A stretch of DNA of 64,000 bases from Allantophomopsis cytisporea (Eukaryota > Ascomycota > Leotiomycetes > Phacidiales > Phacidiaceae): NCBI GenBank assembly GCA_024752435.1, contig CP103036.1:992001-1056000 (forward strand). The letters are read 5' to 3'. Below are positions 46,294 to 56,899 of the stretch, piece by piece. The position numbers and the translations under genes are program-made. The first letter of the stretch is position 1. The number at the start of each line of letters is the position of its first letter. The notes beneath the pieces were generated by a model. The model had not been told where the DNA came from. It ran no database searches and saw nothing but the letters and a program-made list of their open reading frames with translations.

Positions 46294-46832
46294 GATCGTG
46301 AAAGGTGCGTTGGGTTGAGCCAAATATGGAGGTGTACCAGGCACTTGAAGAGTAAAGTCTTTTTGTGTCTGAGTCGGCGCTCAAAAGAAATTATTATTCG
46401 TGACGTTGATCGGTGGTTGTTGGAGATACTGGAGCTCTGAGCTCGCTGCGCAGTCATAGCTATACAAATTGAGAACTTCCTAGAAAATCAACATTGCAAT
46501 AATTATTGGAAGAAACATGGTATAGCAAATACTGCTTCTTCACTCGCTGTAAATTTCTCGAAATTTACCTCAAATTCGTATCTTGTAAGACTTTTAAAAG
46601 CATAGAAAGCACTATCAAATCATATGGATGGATTACGCATAATATCCGCATTTGTGGTCGGAACAGCGGACCGTAGCGAGACCGACGTTGCCCAGCAGCC
46701 AATCAACGAGCATTCATAATCGATGATGCTAAGATGCTTCAAAGTCCCCTCAAGGACGACTAAGGTTCACAACGACCACTCCTCGAACCTCATCTCTCCA
46801 CTCTGCTCAATTGAGCACAACGATATCACAAA
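46294..46832. promoter_or_regulatory. Shared promoter region of DCTN6 and the 51-kDa complex I gene
   Basis: A 539-base gap between two divergent starts. No specific site identified. Confidence 0.5.
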
Positions 46833-48501
46833 ATGCTTTCGCGACATGCCCCGACGTCAAGGGCGGTCTCGACCCTCTCGAGACGCGTTATTCCATCTGC
46901 CGCCGCACGACTTTCTTCTCCGGTTCAACAACAATCTCGAGGACTCGCCTCAGTCCAAGACGCACCTCCAGTCAGACATTACGGTGGTTTGAAGGACCAA
47001 GACAGAATCTTCCAAAACCTCTACGGTCATCATGGTACCGACTTGAAGAGTGCGAAGAAGTATGGTGATTGGTATAAGACTAAGGAAATCTTAGCCAAGG
47101 GACACGACTGGGTATGCAGAACAACAGGGAATAGCCATTGGCTGGCTTGGGTCGATGCTGACAGTCGATAGATTATCTCTGAGATCAAGGCTTCGGGTCT
47201 TCGAGGTCGTGGTGGAGCTGGTTTCCCATCCGGCATGAAATGGGTACGTACTTCTAATTAGCGCCACCAGATGCAATTGCTAACGGAAACAGTCTTTCAT
47301 GAACTTCAAGGACTGGGATAAGGATGACAAGCCAAGATACTTGGTTGTGAACGCCGATGAGGGTGAGCCAGGAACTTGCAAAGACAGAGAAATCATGCGA
47401 AAGGATCCCCACAAGCTTATCGAGGGATGTTTGGTTGCTGGAAGAGCTATGAACTGCACTGCTGCGTACATCTACATTCGTGGAGAATTCTACCACGAGG
47501 CTACCGTTCTTCAGCGGGCTATTCAGGAAGCATACAAAGATGGATTAATTGGCAAGAACGCCTGCGGATCCGGTTATGATTTCGATGTCTTCGTTCACCG
47601 TGGAATGGGTGCCTACGTTTGTGGAGAGGAGACCTCCCTCATTGAGTCCCTCGAGGGTAAGCCAGGAAAGCCTCGTCTGAAGCCACCGTTCCCAGCTGCT
47701 GTTGGTTTATTTGGATGCCCATCCACTGTCACCAATGTTGAAACCGTTGCCGTTGCCCCAACTATCTGCAGACGTGGAGCCAACTGGTTTGCTGGCTTCG
47801 GACGGGAGAGAAACCAGGGTACCAAGCTTTTCTGTATCTCCGGTCACGTCAACAACCCATGTACGGTTGAGGAGGAGATGAGTATTCCATTGAGAGAGCT
47901 CATTGACAAGCACTGCGGTGGTGTCCGTGGTGGTTGGGACAACCTCAAGGCTGTCATTCCAGGTGGATCTTCCACACCTATTCTTCCAAAGAATGTTTGT
48001 GATGACCAACTTATGGACTTTGATGCCTTGAAGGATAGCCAGTCTGGTCTCGGAACGGCTGCTGTGATTGTTATGGACAAGAGCACCGATGTTGTTCGTG
48101 CTATCTCTAGATTGTCGCACTTTTACAGACATGAGTCTTGTGGTCAATGCACACCATGTAGAGAGGGTAGCAAGTGGACTGAGCAGATCATGAAGAGATT
48201 TGAGAGGGGTCAGGCTAGGGAGCGTGAGATTGATATGTTGCAGGAGTTGACAAAGCAAGTTGAGGGTCACACTATCTGTGGTAAGTAAATATCCCAGTTA
48301 AGCCTCGTTTTTATACTAACTTCAATAGCTCTTGGCGAGGCTTTTGCATGGCCAATTCAAGGTCTGATTAGACATTTCAGACCAGAGCTTGAGGCTCGCA
48401 TGCAGAAGTATGCACAAGAGAACGGCCAGCCACTGGCAGGAGGATGGGACCACAACGCCAGAGCACAGGGTAAGCTTGTGTCCCCTGGCATGTCTCCATG
48501 A
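46833..48501 (+). CDS. nuo-51: NADH:ubiquinone oxidoreductase 51-kDa subunit (flavoprotein 1)
   Basis: Four exons, 46833-47111, 47172-47243, 47293-48280 and 48329-48501 (introns 60, 49 and 48 nt), give 503 residues. The N-terminus is an Arg/Ser-rich mitochondrial presequence (MLSRHAPTSRAVSTLSRRV). NADH/FMN binding is seen as GLRGRGGAGFPSGMKW across the exon 2-3 junction, NADEGEPGTCKDREI, and GAYVCGEETSLIESLEGKPG. The N3 4Fe-4S cluster motif is ESCGQCTPCREG with a later Cys in HTICGALGEAF across the last junction. The C-terminus GKLVSPGMSP is typical of fungal homologs, so the apparent GTAAGC donor near the end is not used. This subunit takes electrons from NADH in the matrix arm of complex I. 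Confidence 0.96.
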
Positions 48502-49350
48502 TTTAGATGGTAGAGCGGTGGGAAGACTTTTTCTTTGTGTAAATAATCCGTTTTGCATGGGCTTCTTTGATGGGGCGCAGAGCCGTTGGCTTGTGAGCGG
48601 TGTATTCCAATTTGAAATGCATTTGAAGACTTTTATTGAAGACACTCCATTCACCTACTCTTCGTGCTGATCTCGACTTGTTTTACGTCCTCTTTGCATT
48701 TTGCTCATGGATGAAAGATTACAGCTGCCATTATACTGACTGGGCGTCTGGAGAGGACTTTGAAAGGTTCTTGAATTCGCACTCAAAAAGTGCTAATGAA
48801 CAAAAACCATTGTATAATATATATGCTTCTCGAAAAGCTTATGAATGGCATTTGATCCTTTGAAACTGTGATAATATTTTCTTAGTATTCACTCGAGAGT
48901 AGACAGGGCACCAGATTGGACATAGATAACAAAGTCAATTCTCATGGTACGTGAGAGCTCTCGGGCCCTGAGATTATACGGAGATATTTCTTTAATGGCC
49001 TAGTACTGTAAAATTCGGAAGCGAGACGAGAATGCATCTATCTGTAAATTGTAATCAAATCTACCTGCTAGATTTCAAGTTAACATTTCAAATTTGTATA
49101 TATCACTTATTCTAGGGCAATGAACACGATCAATACCATTCTGCCAATCACACACTGGCTATTGTCGGCTCAGGTTTTGCAAAGGTCAGCAGTATTCATA
49201 GAGTCTCAAGAGTGGAGCGGCATCGGAGTCAGAGCGTTTGTGAGGCGGTAAGCAGTGGCAGAAATTATAAAAGCTATGTTCATGCGTCACACCCCACGGT
49301 GTCGTTCCATATTCTTCAACTCAACCAAACGATTCTTCATAACATACAAA
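48502..49350. other. Intergenic region between complex I gene and LYS1
   Basis: No gene recognised. It contains the 3' region of the complex I gene and the LYS1 promoter; both genes point the same way. Confidence 0.5.
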
Positions 49351-50585
49351 ATGTCTGGAACTACTCTTCACCTCAGAGCTGAGTGTAAGTCGATTTCAAA
49401 TCATCAATTCAGCGTATCAATGGCTTATAATTACCATAGGCAAGCCACTTGAGCACAGATCCGCCCTCACCCCATCCACCACCAAGGCTCTCATCGATGC
49501 TGGCTACAAGGTGAAGGTCGAGAAGTGCAACCAGCGTATCTTTGACGACAGCGAGTTCGAGGCCGTAGGAGCTGAGATTGTTCCAAACGATTCATGGCGC
49601 CAGGCTCCAACTGACAACATCATCGTTGGACTTAAGGAGCTGCCAGAAGAGGACTGTACGTTTTGAGCGGCCATTGTGACTCACATATGCAAATCTAAAA
49701 CTTCTGCTAGTCCCTCTTCAACATGTCCATGTCCAGTTCGCCCATTGCTACAAGAACCAGGGAGGATGGGAGTCTGTCCTTGGTCGTTTCCCACGCGGCG
49801 GAGGAACTCTCCTCGATCTCGAATTTCTCACTGACGACAAAGGCCGTCGTGTCGCAGCCTTCGGATACCACGCCGGCTTCGCTGGTGCAGCTCTTGCCCT
49901 CAAGAACTGGTCATGGCAGCTCAACCACCCAGCCTCCGAGCCACACCCAAGCGTTTCTCACTACGAGAACGAGAACCTTTTGATTGCCGATGTTAAGGAG
50001 CGCATTGCTGAGGGAACCGCTAAGACCGGCAAGGCTCCACGCGTCCTTGTCATTGGTGCTTTGGGACGTTGCGGTAGCGGTGCTGTAGATCTCTGCTTGC
50101 GCGCTGGTGTTCCAACTGAGAACGTTCTCAAGTGGGATATGGCTGAGACTGCTAAGGGTGGGCCATTCCCTGAGATTGTCGAGAGCGACATCTTCGTCAA
50201 CTGCATCTACCTCTCCTCCAAGATTCCAAACTTTGTCGACATGAAGAGCTTAGCCACCAAGGACCGTAAGCTCAGCGTTATCTGCGACGTCTCTGCCGAC
50301 ACCACCAACCCAAACAACCCTATCCCAGTTTACACTGTTGCTACCACATTCGATAAGCCAACTGTTCCAGTAGATGTTGAGGGTGAGCCACCACTTAGTG
50401 TCATTTCTATCGATCACTTGCCATCCCTTCTTCCAAGAGAGGCAAGTGAAGCTTTCAGCAACGACCTTCTGCCAAGCTTGTTGCAATTGAAGGACTGGAA
50501 GACTGCTCCAGTATGGAAGAGAGCCGAGGATTTGATGAATGAGAAGATCGCTACTTTACCAAGCATCCCAAAGAAGGAAGTTTAG
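49351..50585 (+). CDS. LYS1: Saccharopine dehydrogenase (NAD+, L-lysine-forming)
   Basis: Three exons, 49351-49384, 49440-49655 and 49711-50585 (two introns of 55 nt), give 374 residues (yeast Lys1: 373). The first exon has only 11 complete codons (MSGTTLHLRAE), followed by KPLEHRSALTPSTTKALIDA with the substrate-binding Arg/His region, then HVHVQFAHCYKNQGGW, the nucleotide-binding VLVIGALGRCGSGAVDLCL, and ICDVSADTTNPNNPIPVY. The enzyme performs the last step of the alpha-aminoadipate pathway, splitting saccharopine into lysine and 2-oxoglutarate. The C-terminus is PSIPKKEV, not a peroxisomal SKL/SRL tail, so peroxisomal import by PTS1 is not expected. The stop is 264 bases from the stop of the convergent membrane-protein gene. 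Confidence 0.96.
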
Positions 50586-50849
50586 AGGATTAACATGTGC
50601 ATATAGAGAAGGGACGAACTTTAGGTTCCAGGGGCTTTTCTGAGATATCCACACCTTGTTGTTCTATTTTTTGTTATTACACGTTATATTTAATCTGACT
50701 CAAATCAGAGAAAACTCTTAAATACAAAATCCTGCCCACGCATTTTCGCCACACCAAATGCTGCAATGCAAAACCCAATTTGTTAAAAAGACTATCGCCA
50801 TCTCTTATTTCACCATAAATTATTCAACATCTCATAAATCGTAACCATC

Positions 50850-52127
50850 TCAAGAATTTCTTGGTTGTGGGGGAACCTCCATGACTGGCTGCTCATTTTC
50901 TGCAGGCAAACGGCCATACTTGTTCTCCGGATTCGCCTTCTCGACATCTGGCCCGAAGAGGTCGTCCTTTGCCTTCACTGCATTCCATTCCTTGTTGTCA
51001 ATGTTCTCTTCAGCAAGCTTTAGCCATGTATCCCATTTCGGGCTGCTGGGAGCTGCACCGCTCCGTCTCACCCACTGAGTCTGTCCAGTATGTAAGATAG
51101 CAAACCACAGTGCTGCGGTATAATTGCCACAGAAAACGGGTTGTTCAGGCTTCACATCATACCGCGAGAGATCCCAATACCATGTTTTCGGCATCAAGGC
51201 TGCCATCCAGTATGCCCCGTTCAATACGATGTAAGAGACGCCAACCGCCAATTGCATCGTCGAATTGCAATTGCCCAGCATCACCACCGATACCATGAGC
51301 AAAAAGGTACCAAACCCTACGAGTGCCCGGAAGGTCCTCCCGTTGACCCTGTAGTTGCACTCTTCTGTGCCAATATATAGTTCTCGCGCCACCTCCTCCG
51401 AGCACTTTACGATTATAAACGCTCCTTCACGAGTCCGTATCACAACGTCTCCGTCTGGAACATGCGCTGTTGCAGTTCGCATAGTGACTTTTGACTGCCA
51501 CTTTGATGCCAGCCCGATGACCGATGATGCCACAGATATTGTAAATATTGCTATACATGCGACTCCGTCCTGAATAGCCACTGACCAGCCAAATAGCCCC
51601 CAAGTGAGAAAAAACGAGAATACAGTCAATACGTTCAGTGGTGAAAGACGTTTAGTAGGAATATCGGCTCGGAGTCTTCTTACTCGACGCAAGGCTTTCT
51701 TCGCCTTCGAAACATCCTCCGGTACTTTCTCTTGCGAAGTGTTCTCATAGGTTTGTGCAATGGGCAAATCCTCGTAATTTCTTTCGTCATCGGCATGCCT
51801 GATTCTGTAGACACGACATTCATGCTTCTTTACACTCTCGACCTCGTGGATGAGATTGGCAAAGTAGTTCACGGTATCAACGTCATTTCCACTTTTGACT
51901 CCCACAACTTTCGCTGGGAACTCGGGCATGCGTGTTGGTCGACTCGATTTCAGTAAGGCTTGGGGCGCTGGGATGATCCGTGGCAAGTAACAGAGTCGTG
52001 TTGCCGTCAAGGGCTGCACATGCTCGGCCATGGAAGCCTCTCCAATAACAGCCAAAAGAGACACGATATCCAGGCGCCAGCCATCGGATCTTTCATAGGT
52101 GGTGGGAAGCCAGTCGCTCAGCGTCAT
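50850..52127 (-). CDS. Multi-pass membrane protein of unknown function
   Basis: A single exon of 425 residues, starting at the first ATG (MTLSDWLPTTYERSDGWRLD). No known domain is recognised. The N-terminal ~170 residues are soluble, with a Lys/Arg-rich patch (KAKKALRRVRRLRADIPTKR) just before the first membrane helix. Two hydrophobic segments at about 177-225 (VLTVFSFFLTWGLFGWSVAI and ACIAIFTISVASSVIGLA) are followed by a loop of about 60 residues with a VPDGDVVIRTREGAFIIV beta-like stretch, then two further helices at about 290-340. The Trp-rich C-terminal part (TWYWDLSRYDVKPEQPVFCG) and an acidic tail are cytosolic or lumenal. Single-gene, intronless, with good codon usage, so a real gene; possibly one of the many unnamed ascomycete membrane proteins. 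Confidence 0.85.
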   Translation of the reverse strand: MTLSDWLPTTYERSDGWRLDIVSLLAVIGEASMAEHVQPLTATRLCYLPRIIPAPQALLKSSRPTRMPEFPAKVVGVKSGNDVDTVNYFANLIHEVESVKKHECRVYRIRHADDERNYEDLPIAQTYENTSQEKVPEDVSKAKKALRRVRRLRADIPTKRLSPLNVLTVFSFFLTWGLFGWSVAIQDGVACIAIFTISVASSVIGLASKWQSKVTMRTATAHVPDGDVVIRTREGAFIIVKCSEEVARELYIGTEECNYRVNGRTFRALVGFGTFLLMVSVVMLGNCNSTMQLAVGVSYIVLNGAYWMAALMPKTWYWDLSRYDVKPEQPVFCGNYTAALWFAILHTGQTQWVRRSGAAPSSPKWDTWLKLAEENIDNKEWNAVKAKDDLFGPDVEKANPENKYGRLPAENEQPVMEVPPQPRNS

Positions 52128-52948
52128 TTCGGTGATGCCGGGTTAGATCTAGTGGTTCTGAGAAGCAGGCTGTCGAGCTAACATCAACGAGATTTTCTGA
52201 GTATGTTGAGATGAGAAAGACGAGAAAGCCTTTCTAAAGAATAATCATCAACAAAGAGGCATGGCTCTGAGGGTCTTCATCTAAGCCGACAGAGACATGG
52301 TCCAAAGAAACAATAACATAAACGCAACACTTTGACATGAGAAGTGACACAACCCCACAAAGGCCCGGTGTGGAAAGGACCCGTACGGAAAACAAACTTT
52401 AGGGAATTCATTCTGGGGCTAGGGATGTCTTGGCATGGGCAATCCAGGCGTTCAGCCGCGCTGGCTGGCAACGATCTTCTGCTCTCGACCCTCTTATACA
52501 GGCACCCAGCTGCAGTGTTCAGGGGATCGAGCGAACGGAGCAATAACCGTGTATCGGAAAAGGCGGTGGGGGTGCGCGGCGTTTGCTCAAAGCAAGCATT
52601 GCCGACACAAAATCTATTTGTACGTAGGAAGCTGAAAACATGGATTTGACCGTTCGAACGATTTGAAGCTGAAAACCTACTGTCTGCAGATGAATTGAAT
52701 GGCAAAGTATGCATACATACATATTTATATATATATATCGTGTTGCTTCACACATTGTTTGTTGTTTTGTCTGCGCATTTATTGCCTGTTAGACTACTCG
52801 CTGGTCTTCGCTTTTGTGGAGCTTGTCAAAGCCAACGGTTCGGCACGAAGGATAGTGTCAGTCAGTGCATTACTACTGGACAAACTTGAAGCACATAGCG
52901 TGAGACTCAATGTGATGTGGCATCGTAGGTAATTCAGACCCCATATCA
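52128..52948. other. Intergenic region, no gene recognised
   Basis: Promoter of the unknown membrane protein gene plus unassigned sequence. A short (TA)n run near 52727-52738. Frames here have no domain content. Confidence 0.45.
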
Positions 52949-53345
52949 TCACAAGGTGTATTTTTCCTTTATGTTTAAATCGCAAGATATTTTTTTTAAA
53001 TTGATAGCTATCTTGACCAAGGGGCAACCTCCAAAGAAGAGGCATAGCGACTTGTTGAAGGTCTTCCTTTCAGCCTCTATGCACCTACACTTGGGTTCTT
53101 CGGTGCTCGATTCGGGAATATCGAGTAACTTCCCCATCTCTTGGACGTATCCGACGAGCCACTTGAAAAGCATTGCGAGATCACAACAATTTAAGTTTAA
53201 CGTTAATACTCGGCCATGTGCACTCACATAAAGTTTGTTATCTCCCTTCAGACTGAACGATAATCAAAATGTTATACTGGATAGTTTACCCATAAAAGCT
53301 GTAAAATGAGGTCTCCTGAGTTTCTGTGGCAAACTGTATCTGCTC
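52949..53345 (-). CDS. Candidate spliced small gene, unknown family (5' end not resolved)
   Basis: Two open exons, 53345-53290 and 53252-52949, join in phase through a 37-nt GTAAAC...TTCAG intron and give 119 codons to a TGA. The upstream exon begins after an ATTATAG acceptor. Product fragments are EQIQFATETQETSFYSFYGL across to KGDNKLYVSAHGRVLTLN, then FKWLVGYVQEMGKLLDIPES and EEPKCRCIEAERKTFNKSLC. The first 85 residues look like a soluble Lys/Glu-balanced protein; the last 25 are A/T-coded and may be intron read-through. A possible first exon is the ATG near 53396 (MAAVA), but its splice phase does not fit simply. No family named. The intron is short for this genome. Confidence 0.33.
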
Positions 53346-54420
53346 CTATAATTATCATTCAACTTAATGACCGTTCACCGAGCGACAGCAGCCATAATTC
53401 TACCAAGACCAAAACAAACCAAAATCAATCTAGTAACTTACATGCAGTTTGAAAAAGGATAACAGGCATCAACTCAATCTTGGATCATGCGGTTAGGTCC
53501 AAAATAGGAATTATTATGGTCGCTTGTAGGGAACTCAAAGCTGAAGACCAGAAAGGGACAAGCCACCGACTGCATTAGTGGTGGGTTAACTCCGTCTCTC
53601 CTTTTGAGTCTTTGGCTCCTGTCTTACGGCGGGGTAAAGTTGAGATCGCAACGCTCTTGATCGCAGATTAGCCATGCCGGGCTTTCATGGAGTTAGTATG
53701 GTCTCTGATAGTTATAAGGAAATTTCCAACTCTAATTTCACTCTATGACAACCTTTGTATGTTACATATATGTATAAGTCAACTTCGCATGGCATGGGGC
53801 TGCGATGGACGGTTTATAGATGCTTTACTCCCATCCATCGGGGTCTTCCTCAAGGAAGTCTCCTAATTTCCAATCCTGTACAAAGTATGCTTGTTTTACA
53901 ATTACGTCTCCAGACGAACAACACAATAAGAATGGAGACAGATAATTAAGAGCTATATACAGCTAGCCCCGGAGAGCCATACGACTATCCGAAAGTCGTT
54001 TAATTCCGGAGAGAAGGTTTAATGGTCGCCTAATCATTTGAAGCCATACAGTTATCGAGAACAATTCAGTTGTACGCAATATAATGATTGAGAGCTGCAC
54101 AGATTCTCAGAGTTATACAATCAGCAGAGTAGAGCTCCTGTAAATCAATCCGTTTCTTCTTATTTTTATGCTTTCGAATCTGGTATTTTCACTTCTCATG
54201 TCGGAACTTCATATCGGATGTGGATGATTTGTTCGCCCATCATTATTAGCCAAGACGATGTCCTAAATAGGCTTCAGTATTCTCTAGGCAGACATGAAAG
54301 TCATATGACATAAGACGAGGCTAGTATAAATACATAACAGGCTTCGAGCTTTCTTGTTCGATACCAAGAATCGCTATTGATCTCAAATATCGTAACATTC
54401 CAAAAAAAAAAAGCTGCACA
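53346..54420. other. Intergenic region with a degenerate repeat
   Basis: No gene recognised. The repeat of the GAAAGCCATACAGTT type lies at about 53960-54125. The last 100 bases before 54421, with a TATAAATA-like sequence near 54323 and an A run, are likely promoter and leader of the small membrane protein. Confidence 0.45.
53960..54127. repeat. Degenerate GAAAGCCATACAGTT-type repeat
   Basis: Four or five diverged units, including GGAGAGCCATACGACTATC, TTGAAGCCATACAGTTATCG, TTGAGAGCTGCACAGATTC and CAGAGTTATACAATCAG. The same consensus is seen near 31.4 kb. Confidence 0.4.
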
Positions 54421-55066
54421 ATGTCCTCCGAAGTCACTCAAAGCCATCACGAAGCTCTTTTCCAACCTCCGGAGAATATCGAACGCACCTCACGCTCAAA
54501 AACTATCAAGTCCTTCTATGTTAGCACAGTTGAACGCTTCTTAAGCCTCTTCTTCAGCATATTCGCCATTTTCAGCTTCCAATACCATGTCGGAGGCGGC
54601 CGACGATTTTCTCTTGCAATCAATCTACCTATAGTCGTCCTCTCCATCTCAATCCTGGAGAATGTCATTATCCTCCTTCATACCATGGCCAGGGTTCTAA
54701 AAGGCACTAGCACAGTTATTAATGCTAGTGGAATTGAGACAACCCCCGTTTTAATTCGCCGTACGATGGATGCCGTTATTGGCCTTGTAATCATTGCTGT
54801 GATGTTCCTTCCAATCCGCGAGCCTTGGTATGGTGGACTGTCTGGCTTCGCAACTGGGTAAGTCTTTCGATCACATTTCTGAGGAGCTACTGATCAGACT
54901 TAGGTTAATGCAAATTCAACTCGCTGGAGAGGCTTCTTCTGGGAAGTCTCAAGTGGTGGTATTCACAACTGAAGATCATGACCTCTTGCAAAGAGAGTAC
55001 GAGTCATCTACATCCTACCATGACGAGAAGAATCTCGAGGAATCTCATTCCGAATCCCATTCTTGA
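54421..55066 (+). CDS. Small four-helix membrane protein of unknown function
   Basis: Two exons, 54421-54857 and 54904-55066 (intron 46 nt, GTAAGT...CTTAG), give 199 residues. After a polar N-terminus (MSSEVTQSHHEALFQPPENI) there are hydrophobic segments at about 36-53 (FLSLFFSIFAIFSFQYHV), 60-85 (SLAINLPIVVLSISILENVI, running on into a second part) and 117-133 (AVIGLVIIAVMFLPI), and a fourth weaker one around the splice junction. The C-terminal ~50 residues are soluble and strongly acidic/Ser/His-rich (ending EESHSESHS). No domain is recognised. The start follows an A-rich leader with a TATA-like box about 95 bases upstream. It lies alone in gene-poor sequence and is likely lineage-restricted. 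Confidence 0.75.
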
Positions 55067-56731
55067 TTTTTGATTGTTATTGATGAGCATCGATCATGTT
55101 CACCCAGGTGGAGGATCTGCTGCTTTGTTTTATTGTAGCGTTGTTTCTTGGGAGGGGAGGTATGGAGCGGAACTATTAGTAGGCATCCATATAGACTACA
55201 TTCTTCGACCATAATGGAAGCGAAGACAATATAGTTGGTTACATCAGTCCAAACATGTATCTGTGAAACAACTTGCGGCTTCAGGTCGGTCGTCCCATCG
55301 CGTGAGGTTCGTTCCAGCGATGGAGACAGTTCCGGAGGCAATAAGGGGAGCTGCGATGCCCGCAAAGGTTTGCAGAGCCGATATCCGATTGAGAATTGTG
55401 ACATAGGTCTATTAAAGGTGGAACACAGACCTGCTCTATTAAGTGCAATGTAATATTATGGTGCGGTTATGAGGTCATCGATTTTGACCTGCTGCGGGCT
55501 GTTAATGGGCTTGGTTTGTGATGTATTTGAGCAAATGCCTCATAATAGGGGGAGATTTACCGCTGCTAGCTCAGACTGATGTGAAACTCTTGGTAACCAC
55601 AGAAGAATATGGGGTTGCTTCATGTGTTTATGAGATTATTGATTAGAGTATTGAAATTTCGTAATTGTGAATCTGGTAGTCAAAGACTTGCGTACGATGA
55701 CAGGAAAGTTATGGAAGTCAATGAAGATATATTTGAGAACTACAAAATGCAAATTTGAGAATCGTACGAACTATGAAGTAACTAGCAGTAATCAGTGTAA
55801 CAGCTGAAATGAAGAACCTTCCTAGACCTACCTTCACATGCATCTTTACATAGCTGTATCTTCAAAGATCAAGATAGAAACGATTGATAATACCCTCCTA
55901 AACACAACTTACTCAATACGTTGGTGTCGATACTCCCAAAATATCTTATTCTTAGTTGTCATTGGAATTGAATTGATAAACACTCTTGATCAAAAACATC
56001 TGATATATTGCGAAGCTTGAGAGCTTGATCTTGAAGCCCCCCTAAGAATCTGTGTCGTCAATTGGTACGAAAGTGATCTCATAGCTCTATGATTTCCAAT
56101 TCGTCTCTGATGAGCTCTGAACAGCTTAAAACATCTTGTTCTTCTTCACTTTGCGATTATCACTCTATAGAGCAGGTTTGTATTCTCAGTAATTTCAACA
56201 GTCCCGATGTTCAAGGTACTGTTGAGAAAACTTGTGATGAGGATTAGTCTATGCTTGCCACTGCTACTTATGAATTTCTCGTTTCAAGTTCCGCTCGATA
56301 TCTTTTCGTTCGCAAGGTTAGGTATTAAGACACACCTGGCCATGTCATGATGTATCGATACCAATCCCGATTACATCAGTAAAATAAAAGAAGGCAAGTA
56401 CGTCTCTATAGTAGTTGACTGAACATATAGAACATAAGGGAGGACCAGAAGACATTGAGATTTGAGAAAACAGAGGTGGACGATTGTTGTTGCAAAAGGA
56501 TTTAGATAGAGGCAAGCAGATAGGAAATTGAAGCTTCACGACACTTGAAAAGGATACAAATTGCCACATTAGGCTCAGTAGTATCCACCTTGTAATCATG
56601 TTCATGACATCTAATTCTTGAATATCATTCAAGGTGAATGTGTATAGTCCCAGGATAACTTGACTTTAAATTTTGAGGAGCCACTACTGTGTAATGATAT
56701 TCAAACCACACGGATAGGATAGTGCCATCAT
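55067..56731. other. Intergenic region, A/T-rich, no gene recognised
   Basis: Sequence is A/T-rich and only short frames occur. The frame at 56345-56632 on the minus strand has no recognisable content. The frame at 56625-56816 overlaps the broken gene described next. Confidence 0.45.
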
Positions 56732-56899
56732 TCATATGAATGGCCCAGTCAACGGCTCTGGAAATTCGTTGATAATACAAATGAGCTCCAGAGGGTGGGC
56801 ATATCCTCCGAAACATCTTTCATTGGCGAACGCAGTCCTATGGTTGCCAGCATTCTGGAGCTGGCCAGGAGTATAGGACGGAGCTGAATTGAGAGCCAT
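56625..56899 (-). pseudogene. Coding-like start with a frame break, unknown family
   Basis: An ATG at 56899 opens a 55-codon frame (MALNSAPSYTPGQLQNAGNH and onward, with RTAFANERCFGGYAHPLELI) that ends in TGA at 56732. In the neighbouring frame the strand continues open to 56625 with HMNDGTILSVWFEYHYTVVA and a stop. A one-base shift near 56740-56760, or an unresolved intron, would join them into about 90 codons. A TATA-like TTTATAAG lies about 100 bases upstream of the ATG. No family recognised. Confidence 0.3.

Noticed and set aside
46772..46800. GGTTCGAGG on the minus strand as a possible tRNA B box
   Set aside because: The flanks do not form tRNA arms and the stretch lies in the complex I leader.
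48478..48501. GTAAGC donor-like site near the end of the complex I gene
   Set aside because: Reading through gives GKLVSPGM, the usual C-terminus of fungal 51-kDa subunits, so the site is not needed.
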